This document shows, in pieces, positions 15,542 to 20,846 of a stretch of DNA of 20,846 nucleotides; the stretch's first letter is position 1, and each line of letters starts with the position of its first letter. Where the stretch lies: NCBI GenBank assembly GCA_046712825.1, contig JBKKCR010000240.1, positions 1 to 20,846 on the forward strand, given 5' to 3'. Source of the DNA: DATFGK01 sp046712825 (GTDB taxonomy: Bacteria > Actinomycetota > AC-67). A program made the position numbers and the translations under genes. The notes below the pieces were generated by a model. That model was given only the letters and a program-made list of their open reading frames with translations, did no database searches and was not told where the DNA came from.

Positions 15542-16432
15542 GTGCCCGAGGGCGACACCATCGCCAAAGCGGCAGACGCGCTCCGTCGAGCGCTCGCCGG
15601 TCGGATGATCCTCCGAAGCGAATTACGCGTCCCCGCCCTCGCTACGGTCGATCTGGCCGGTCAGACGATCACCGAGGTGGTCAGCCGCGGCAAGCATCTG
15701 CTGATGCGAACCGACGCCGGCCTGACCCTTCATACGCATCTGAAGATGGATGGCGCCTGGCGGCTCCTGCCGGCCGGACGCCGCCCACGCGACACGCGGG
15801 ACGAGATCCGGGTCGTCATCCAGACCGCCGTTTGCACGGCCGTGGGGTCGGAGCTCGGCATCGTCGAGCTCATCCCTACCGCCGAGGAAAGACGTGCCGT
15901 CGGCCATCTCGGCCCCAACGTGCTGGGCGAGGACTGGGACGAGGCCGAGGCGCTCCGCCGGCTCGGCGCCGACCCTCGCCGGCGTCTGGCCGACGCCCTA
16001 CTGGACCAGACGGTGATGGCCGGGCTGGGCAACGTCTACAAGTCCGAGATCTGCTTCCTGCGCGGCGTGGACCCCGCCACGCCGGTGGAAGACGTGGCCG
16101 ATCTCGAGGGCCTGGTGGCGCTGGCCCGTCGACTGCTCCTCGCGAACCGAACCACGGGCAATCAGGTCACGACCGGCGATCCGCGCCGGGGCCGGCGCCA
16201 CTGGGTCTACGGGCGGGGAGGGCAGCCTTGCCGACGATGCGGCACGCCGGTACGTCGCAGGATCGAACCCGGGGAAGAGACCCCCGAGCGAACAGGGGAG
16301 CGGGTGACCTACTGGTGCCCGAGCTGTCAGCCGGCGCCCGGCGTCAATGCAACAGATACGTCGCGGCAGCCTCGAAACGACAGGGGCTCGTCCCCGAGGG
16401 CGCGCAGCCTCCAACCCAGGCGGTTACGGTAA
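15542..16432 (+). CDS. nei2: endonuclease VIII-type DNA glycosylase Nei2 (Fpg/Nei family)
   Basis: A 296-aa bifunctional glycosylase/AP lyase for oxidised bases. GTG 15542 is the start because MPEGDTI puts the catalytic Pro2 and Glu3 at the N-terminus after Met removal. Lys51 in SRGKHLLM matches the conserved beta-hairpin lysine, GLGNVYKSE (161-169) is the helix-two-turn-helix, and Cys230, Cys233, Cys259 and Cys262 form the zinc finger. After the finger comes a basic tail of about 30 residues with no family counterpart that I know; its codons overlap the 3' end of the convergent secreted-protein gene by 89 bp. The true conserved protein may effectively end near residue 267. It is co-transcribed with lhr (2-bp gap). 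Confidence 0.92.
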   Translation: MPEGDTIAKAADALRRALAGRMILRSELRVPALATVDLAGQTITEVVSRGKHLLMRTDAGLTLHTHLKMDGAWRLLPAGRRPRDTRDEIRVVIQTAVCTAVGSELGIVELIPTAEERRAVGHLGPNVLGEDWDEAEALRRLGADPRRRLADALLDQTVMAGLGNVYKSEICFLRGVDPATPVEDVADLEGLVALARRLLLANRTTGNQVTTGDPRRGRRHWVYGRGGQPCRRCGTPVRRRIEPGEETPERTGERVTYWCPSCQPAPGVNATDTSRQPRNDRGSSPRARSLQPRRLR

Positions 16433-16856
16433 GGACCTGCGGCTTCGACGTGGTGGCGGTGTAATAGGTCGAGGAGGTTTGGCCGTGGCGGGTCGTGGTG
16501 ACGGTCCGTCTCCAGGCATGGCAGGTGCGGTCGAAGTAGGTGCTATTTCCCGCGGTCACCGACGAACGGCGGACGACGCACTCCCAGGCGAAGTAGACCT
16601 TGCCTTTCCCGTCCTGGATCTTCGCGTGGACCTTCCAGCTGTGGGCCTGCGGCGAGACGATCCGCGCAACGAGGGTTTCGTAGTCGATCGCGTCGTCGGG
16701 GTCGAAGTGCGGGATCCGGAAGGTCGTGACGCATGTCGCCGACCCGCCGGCCGGGATGTTCTTCGCGCAGCCGACTCCCTGGGAGGTCGAGGCTCCACTC
16801 GGCACGGAGACCGCAAGGACAACGAGCATCAACGAAAACAGACGGATCCGAGCCAT
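16344..16856 (-). CDS. small secreted protein with six cysteines, unknown function
   Basis: A 170-aa protein that I do not recognise. Residues 1-23 form a signal peptide (RIR, then a hydrophobic core, then VPSGA). The mature part has six cysteines (30, 42, 93, 112, 151, 159), consistent with three disulfides outside the cell, and a Thr/Ser-rich stretch around 118-137. ATG 16856 follows a purine run GGGGGGA. Its last 89 bp overlap the tail of nei2 on the other strand. Upstream, towards the next gene on the same strand, lies a strong terminator, so it is transcribed separately from that gene. Confidence 0.7.
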   Translation of the reverse strand: MARIRLFSLMLVVLAVSVPSGASTSQGVGCAKNIPAGGSATCVTTFRIPHFDPDDAIDYETLVARIVSPQAHSWKVHAKIQDGKGKVYFAWECVVRRSSVTAGNSTYFDRTCHAWRRTVTTTRHGQTSSTYYTATTSKPQVLTVTAWVGGCAPSGTSPCRFEAAATYLLH

Positions 16857-16918
16857 GGTCCCCCCTGGCCGCCCAGCCGACTCGTTCCAGGTTCCTCACG
16901 GGATCACCGATTCCTCCC

Positions 16919-16942
16919 CGTTCGAGGTGGTCTTTCCGAACG
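16919..16942. repeat. inverted repeat upstream of the small secreted-protein gene
   Basis: CGTTCG (16919-16924) and CGAACG (16937-16942) are 6-bp inverted arms with 12 bp between, about 65-85 bp before the start of the minus-strand gene at 16856. This could be an operator, but short arms of this composition are common in GC-rich DNA. Confidence 0.25.
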
Positions 16943-16977
16943 AATCGGACACGGCGCGCGGCGGAGGGGAAAAGCAA

Positions 16978-17004
16978 GAGGGGCGGCTCTGTGAGCCGCC
17001 CCTC
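16978..17004 (-). terminator. rho-independent terminator of the sorting-signal protein gene
   Basis: A perfect 12-bp inverted repeat (GAGGGGCGGCTC and its complement) with a 3-nt loop begins 18 nt after the stop at 17023. On the minus strand it is followed by TTGCTTTT, a usable T-tract. Confidence 0.85.
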
Positions 17005-17022
17005 CGATGCTTGCGACCGAGC

Positions 17023-18429
17023 TTACTTCGACAGTGCGAACTTGCGAACCAGAACCGCCATGCCGATCAGAGCCGGGCCGGCCAACAGGTACGCGTTGGT
17101 GGCGAGGCCGGTGGTCGGGTGCGGCGCCGGCGGGATGTTCGTCCCAGCGATCGTGTTGGCCTGGGCGAAGACGTCCGAACCGGGACCGGCGATCGACAGG
17201 TCGAACAGCACGTTACCCGCGATGTTCGGTGCGATGCCGACCTCGATCGTCCGCGCCTTGGCGGTCGACGTGGTCGCGGTCACGGACTTCGACGTGCCCA
17301 GCACGTTGATCTTGAGGCCGAGGGTGTCGAAGAGGAGGCCGTTGAGCTGGTCGAGCACGGCATCGAGGTTGATGCCGGCCAGATCCGTCAGCGCGATCTC
17401 CTTGCCGTTGACGTTGATCGCGAGCTGGTCGCCCTTGATCAGGCTGATCGTGTTGTTCAGAACGCGCAGCCCGGCGATCTCGTGGATCGCGGTGGCCTTG
17501 CGGTCCGACGCGTTCACGCCGACCTGAGCGAACGTCTTGGTCGTGAGCGCGTCGATGTGCACCAGCGCGTTCTCGCCCTTGCCGAACAGGTCGACATCGA
17601 CCATGCGCGAGAAGCCGGTCGCGTTACGGACGCCGCTCGCGAAGTCGGTGGCCGACTTGGTCTCGATGAGCCCGATCGAGATGAGCGGCTGGCTGAGCAG
17701 CTCGCCGATCTTCGGGAGGTCGAGGTTGACCGGAACACCGAGGGTGGTCTCGACGAGCTGCTCAACCGGCGAGAGGAGGCCGTTGAGTGTGTCGACGATG
17801 CCGGTGTTCGGTGCGTCGGTGAGGTCGAGGACCGGCTGGAGAACGCCCGTGAGGGTGTTGACCAGGTCGGCGGTGAGCCCGACCGTGATGCCGGCGAGCT
17901 TCGAGTCACTGACGCTCTTGATGACGCGCTGCCCGTCCGCCAGCTTGCTGAGGGTGCTGGAGGCGTTGACCTCGGAGATACCGACCTTGACGAGGCCCTG
18001 TACGTCGAGAGCGAGGAGATCCTCGTGGACCACCTTTTCGACGAGCCCGAGCGGAGCGAACGCCTTCGGCAGCTTCTTGCCGAGGAGGGCGGTCGAGACC
18101 GTCTCGAGCGTCTCGTTCAAAGTGCCGTCGAACATCTGGCCGAGGCCGTGACCCTTGTCGCCAAGTTTGTCGACCTGGCCGAGAGCCCGGCTGAACGAGA
18201 TGCTCTCCTTGATCGGGTTCGCGATGCCGGCGGCACCGAGAACCGCGTTGAGAGCCGTCGGCAGGGCCAGCTTCACGTCGAGGACGCTGGCGTTGGCCTG
18301 GGCGACGTAGTTCTGAACCGAAATCTTTGGCAATGCGGCGTTGGCGCCCGTGCCCATTGCGAGCATGGCGACCATCGTTACCGCTACCACCGCCGAAAGG
18401 CGGCGGGTCTTGCTTACCCCTTTGCGCAT
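17023..18429 (-). CDS. secreted, membrane-anchored surface protein with HPTTG sorting-like C-terminus
   Basis: A 468-aa protein of unknown function. The N-terminus is a signal peptide: basic MRKGVSKTRR, a hydrophobic core, and cleavage near GANA-A (about residue 31). The C-terminus has HPTTG (437-441), a hydrophobic segment from about 446 to 461, and a charged tail RKFALSK, which resembles an LPXTG sorting signal with His in place of Leu. The middle is rich in Leu, Val and Asn, with many short amphipathic stretches and no recognised domain. ATG 18429 has a perfect AGGAGG Shine-Dalgarno at 18435-18440, 5 nt away, which suggests strong translation. A strong terminator follows. It is monocistronic between that terminator and a 316-bp upstream gap. 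Whether it is sortase-anchored or just membrane-anchored is open. Confidence 0.8.
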   Translation of the reverse strand: MRKGVSKTRRLSAVVAVTMVAMLAMGTGANAALPKISVQNYVAQANASVLDVKLALPTALNAVLGAAGIANPIKESISFSRALGQVDKLGDKGHGLGQMFDGTLNETLETVSTALLGKKLPKAFAPLGLVEKVVHEDLLALDVQGLVKVGISEVNASSTLSKLADGQRVIKSVSDSKLAGITVGLTADLVNTLTGVLQPVLDLTDAPNTGIVDTLNGLLSPVEQLVETTLGVPVNLDLPKIGELLSQPLISIGLIETKSATDFASGVRNATGFSRMVDVDLFGKGENALVHIDALTTKTFAQVGVNASDRKATAIHEIAGLRVLNNTISLIKGDQLAINVNGKEIALTDLAGINLDAVLDQLNGLLFDTLGLKINVLGTSKSVTATTSTAKARTIEVGIAPNIAGNVLFDLSIAGPGSDVFAQANTIAGTNIPPAPHPTTGLATNAYLLAGPALIGMAVLVRKFALSK

Positions 18430-18603
18430 CTCGCCCTCCTATGAGGCCCCTACCGAATGACACGGTTCCCTGGTCGCCCTTAGCACCTTCTGGTTCTGGC
18501 GCCCGTCCTTTGTTCCCTCTAACGCAATTACGGACAACTGCGTCGAGTGGAACCGAGTCGGTACCCCCGAACAATGTTGGCGCTTGTCTCGAGCGTCCCC
18601 CAG

Positions 18604-18632
18604 GTAACGAGGGACTAGTTACTCAAGTAACG
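18604..18632. repeat. cluster of GTAAC half-sites including a GTTACT-CA-AGTAAC palindrome
   Basis: GTAACG occurs at 18604-18609 and 18627-18632. Between them the inverted GTTAC at 18618-18622 forms a 14-bp palindrome with the second copy (18618-18631). This looks like a tandem operator about 175-200 bp before the surface-protein start. No regulator is known. Confidence 0.4.
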
Positions 18633-18689
18633 CGAGTATGCCGCGCATCCCTAGGTTTGACTAGTGGGAGTTTTCTGATGCGATCAACC

Positions 18690-18708
18690 GTCCCGAGGCA
18701 TACGGGAC
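18690..18708 (-). terminator. possible terminator of the DUF5667 gene
   Basis: GTCCCG and CGGGAC form a 6-bp stem with a 7-nt loop, about 38 bp after the stop at 18746 on the minus strand. A second small inverted repeat (TGAT-GCG-ATCA, 18676-18686) follows. There is no good T-tract, so this is weak. Confidence 0.3.
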
Positions 18709-18745
18709 CTGCGTCCTGGTTGAGGAGGGTTTCGCGCGGCGCCGG

Positions 18746-19864
18746 CTAGTTGCCGAAGCCGAGCGGGAGTGGCGGAACCGAGATCGTCGGCAAGGGGATC
18801 GGTCCGACGATCGGTTCGAGCGGCTCGAGCACTTCATCGATGAGGTCATTCACGATGTCGTCGACGTCGTCGCCGACGGGGAGCTCGGGGAGATCGATCG
18901 GCGCATCCGGGTCGTCCGTCGGTGGAGTAGTCGGCGGCGGTGTATCGCCGGGGGCCGGCGGGCCGAGTGCGTTCGGGTCCTCGGCCGGCTCATCGTCGCC
19001 GCGGAATTCGGAGCACGGGCACAGCGGGGCTTGCGGTCCGGCCGTGCCGGTTCCGCCGGCGTCCCCGCCCACGGCTGGGGGATTCTGACCGGGCACCAGG
19101 GGGTTCGCCGGACAGAGGCACCCGCCCATGATCCCGGTGACCCGCTCGGAGACGCGTTCCAGGATGTCTATGGAGTCGCGCGCTTGAGGCCTGGCGCCCG
19201 CGGGCAGCTTGTCGACGAGAACCTCGAGACCCTGGCGCTGGGCGACCGCGAACTTCATCAGCCGGTCCAAGGGGATCCGATCCGATGTGTCGCCGTAGAC
19301 GCCTATGAGGAGTTTGGTCGCGTCCAGGGTCCGGAAGTCCATGTCGTTGAGCGAGGTCGAGTAATGCTCGATGTTGGTCTCCGAGCGGTTGATGAGCTCG
19401 CGAACCTCGTTCAGACGCGTTCGCGCGAGCTGCATCTGAAGGTCGGCGCGAGGCTCGGGCGCCCGGGTCACCAAGAGCCGGGCGTCCTCGTGGAGACGCT
19501 TTGCGAAGTAGTCCCAGTCGCCGGGTACCGAATCTTGTGCCACCGCCATGATCGAGCCGCCGGCGAGCAGCATGGCCGCCGCAACCGCGTTGGCGAAGAC
19601 GAAGCGGAACGAACGCCGCATCCGCGCGTTCCGCTCGATCCAACCGGAGCGAACACCCTCGAACCACGGGCGACGGACGGCGGTCTCGACGAGCAGCCGG
19701 TTGCGGAGAGCGTCGCGGAACGCGGGCGCCGGGCCCGTCGTCGGCCGTGCGTGCTGGAGGGCATCGGCCAAGGCCGCCATGCGGGCAAGCTGCCGCGGCG
19801 CCTCAGTCTGCATCCCTTCCAGCAGCTCGGCGAACGCCTGTTCGTCTCTCGTGGGTTTCTTCAT
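18746..19864 (-). CDS. DUF5667 membrane protein, probable partner of the adjacent ECF sigma factor
   Basis: A 372-aa protein from ATG 19864, chosen because GGAG lies just upstream; the frame could start at 19909. Residues 1-87 are a soluble N-terminal part opening with acidic helices (DEQAFAELLEGM), as in sigma-binding partners. A single membrane segment spans about 88-110. Residues 111-248 form the helical DUF5667 domain (DSVPGDWDYFAKRLHEDARL and onward), predicted outside the cell. Then come CLC (249-251) and CPC (282-284), and a long Pro/Asp-rich acidic tail to 372. DUF5667 proteins often sit beside ECF sigma genes in Actinobacteria and are thought to regulate them; the anti-sigma role here is inferred from position and topology. 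There is no classic HxxxCxxC zinc anti-sigma motif. The gap to the sigma gene is 84 bp. Confidence 0.8.
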   Translation of the reverse strand: MKKPTRDEQAFAELLEGMQTEAPRQLARMAALADALQHARPTTGPAPAFRDALRNRLLVETAVRRPWFEGVRSGWIERNARMRRSFRFVFANAVAAAMLLAGGSIMAVAQDSVPGDWDYFAKRLHEDARLLVTRAPEPRADLQMQLARTRLNEVRELINRSETNIEHYSTSLNDMDFRTLDATKLLIGVYGDTSDRIPLDRLMKFAVAQRQGLEVLVDKLPAGARPQARDSIDILERVSERVTGIMGGCLCPANPLVPGQNPPAVGGDAGGTGTAGPQAPLCPCSEFRGDDEPAEDPNALGPPAPGDTPPPTTPPTDDPDAPIDLPELPVGDDVDDIVNDLIDEVLEPLEPIVGPIPLPTISVPPLPLGFGN

Positions 19865-19948
19865 CGGGGGCTCCACTGAATGCAACGAATCCATGCCCGC
19901 CCGGGACACGACCGACGAAGGGGTGGTTTTTCGGGTAGTTCGAACCGA

Positions 19949-20623
19949 CTACGCATCTTCGCCCACCACGACCAGCTTGTAGAGCGCTTTGACCGCTCTG
20001 TACTGCAACGCCTTGATCGCCCCATCTGTCTTGCCCATGGCCGCTGCGCTCTCCGCTACGGAGTAGCCCTGGAGGAACCGCCAGTAGATGACCTCTTGCT
20101 GCTCGGTCCCCAATTGCTTGATGGCCTTATAGAGGTCTTGCTGAGAAACCCGGGCCAGCGCGGCGTCTTCCGCGTCGACGACCCGGTCGTCCTCGATCGG
20201 CGTCTCGATGCCCAGCATCTCCAGGCGGGCCCGCCCAGACTTGAAGTGGTCCAGGACGAGGTTCCGGGCGATCGTCAGGAACCAGGCCCCGACGTCGCGC
20301 CCCTGCCACTGGAAGCCCTTGATCTTGCGAAGAGCTCTGAGGAAGACCTCGGAGGTGATGTCCTCAGCGAGGGCCGAGTCGCCCTGAACCCGGTAGACGA
20401 CGAAGCGGTACACCCGTTCGACGTAACGGTCGTAAAGGGCGGCGAAGGCCTCCGGATCCCCTTCTCGAGCACGGTCGACGAGGGCGACGACCTCCACCTC
20501 ACCTACGGCACCCCCCTCATCTGGGGCACCGGCGTCGGTTACCACACCGAGGGGTCCGCTCATACGACCTTCCTCGATAGGTTCGGCTTCAGCCATCTGC
20601 GGGTTGACCGCCTCAAGACCCAT
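19949..20623 (-). CDS. RNA polymerase ECF-type sigma-70 factor
   Basis: A 224-aa sigma factor. Region 2 spans about 45-130: ALYDRYVERVYRFV, ALAEDITSEVFLRALRKI and AWFLTIARNLVLDHFKS. Region 4 spans about 160-217: QLGTEQQEVIYWRFLQGYSVAESAAAMGKT then GAIKALQYRAVKALYKLV, the -35-reading helix-turn-helix. Two starts are possible: ATG 20623 with AGGAG 4 nt upstream (annotated), and ATG 20563 with AGGAAGG 5 nt upstream, which would remove an acidic 20-residue leader. It directs RNA polymerase to a specific regulon; the signal is unknown. The DUF5667 protein follows and probably controls it, and a 28-aa membrane peptide precedes it by 34 bp, so the three may form one operon. Confidence 0.9.
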   Translation of the reverse strand: MGLEAVNPQMAEAEPIEEGRMSGPLGVVTDAGAPDEGGAVGEVEVVALVDRAREGDPEAFAALYDRYVERVYRFVVYRVQGDSALAEDITSEVFLRALRKIKGFQWQGRDVGAWFLTIARNLVLDHFKSGRARLEMLGIETPIEDDRVVDAEDAALARVSQQDLYKAIKQLGTEQQEVIYWRFLQGYSVAESAAAMGKTDGAIKALQYRAVKALYKLVVVGEDA

Positions 20624-20657
20624 GTTTCTCCTGGCCGAGCTGAGTCGCTCCCGGCCC

Positions 20658-20744
20658 TCAGCGGTTCAGCAATAGTTGAAGTGTGACGCCGCCGAGAAGG
20701 AGCACCAGCACCGCCACCAAGGTGATCGCTGTTCCCCGTCGCAT
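20658..20744 (-). CDS. 28-aa single-pass membrane peptide
   Basis: ATG 20744 to TGA 20658. The peptide starts MRRGTAITL, has an unbroken hydrophobic run to about residue 26 and ends NR, a clear membrane segment with positive charges at both ends. A GGGG sits about 4 nt before the ATG, and a TAAAGT hexamer (-10-like) lies about 23 nt upstream of the start. It lies 34 bp before the sigma gene on the same strand. No family is recognised. Small size makes chance occurrence possible, but the composition is strongly membrane-like. Confidence 0.45.
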   Translation of the reverse strand: MRRGTAITLVAVLVLLLGGVTLQLLLNR

Positions 20745-20846
20745 CGCACCCCGCTCTGACCTGTGACTTTACGTGGCCGCGTCTCGCGTGGGAAAGGGAC
20801 GTTAGGAGGATTTCTGCGTAGTTGAATCGGGCCATTTACCGCGACC

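Larger units (their letters stand above)
18430..18745. other. 316-bp intergenic region with palindromes
   Basis: This gap separates the DUF5667 gene end from the start of the surface-protein gene. It holds the AGGAGG ribosome site, a cluster of GTAAC-type repeats, two ACTAGT sites (18614-18619 and 18660-18665), CCTAGG (18650-18655), and a hairpin with GTCCCG/CGGGAC arms (18690-18708) that may end the DUF5667 transcript. I see no ORF, tRNA or recognisable riboswitch. Confidence 0.5.

Noticed and set aside
18430..18600. A riboswitch in the leader of the surface-protein gene
   Set aside because: No recognised core of c-di-GMP, c-di-AMP, cobalamin or similar classes was found by eye.
297..20660. 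A variant genetic code in which TGA is a sense codon
   Set aside because: TGA ends several ordinary genes here, for example at 299, 2433, 4559 and 15539, at the expected protein lengths.
20560..20835. 91-aa minus-strand open frame covering the sigma gene start
   Set aside because: It overlaps the sigma factor and the membrane peptide in another frame and has no protein-like features.

Overview
The window is high-GC DNA with many GTG starts, long antisense shadow ORFs and a gene content typical of Actinomycetota: an ECF sigma factor next to a DUF5667 protein, an lhr-nei2 pair, an SDR/acyltransferase pair, and a class III cyclase fused to an AAA ATPase. It looks like chromosome from a free-living, possibly uncultured, lineage. 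No rRNA, tRNA, IS element, phage gene or CRISPR array was seen.

Layout. Bases 1-299 hold the 3' end of a SAM hydrolase-like gene (+). Bases 377-2433 hold an atypical SDR protein and an MGAT-like acyltransferase with an N-terminal Cys/His knuckle (+, overlapping by one base). Bases 2508-5320 hold a long MpaB/Lcp-type (DUF2236) protein and a DUF2071 protein (+, ATGA overlap). These converge on a minus-strand set: an adenylate/guanylate cyclase-AAA ATPase (8430-5317), a Tat-exported PHP/CehA-like metallohydrolase (9832-8465), a 25-codon ORF (9952-9875) and two peroxiredoxin-like genes (10485-9949 and 11058-10531). Divergent from these run lhr (11145-15539) and nei2 (15542-16432) on plus. The rest is minus strand: a small secreted protein, a secreted protein with a sorting-like C-terminus and a clear terminator, a DUF5667 membrane protein, an ECF sigma factor and a 28-aa membrane peptide.

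The main discovery is at 9949-11058. Two tandem paralogues of the AhpC/TSA_2 (PRXL2/SelU-like) fold each carry an in-frame TGA at codon 40, exactly where the family has the first Cys of its CxxC motif, giving R-H-F-G-U-L-H-C in both. Each TGA is followed by a hairpin with an apical GU at nucleotides 27-28, as expected of a bacterial SECIS. ORF calling stops at the TGA, so both genes look like headless fragments. Both also have a TATCCT hexamer exactly 8 nt before the start codon and no Shine-Dalgarno, which suggests leaderless transcripts. The selenoprotein pair diverges from a DNA-repair pair (Lhr helicase and the oxidised-base glycosylase Nei2), so this may be an oxidative-stress island; that link is inference. 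The Sec machinery (selA, selB, selC, selD) is not in the window.
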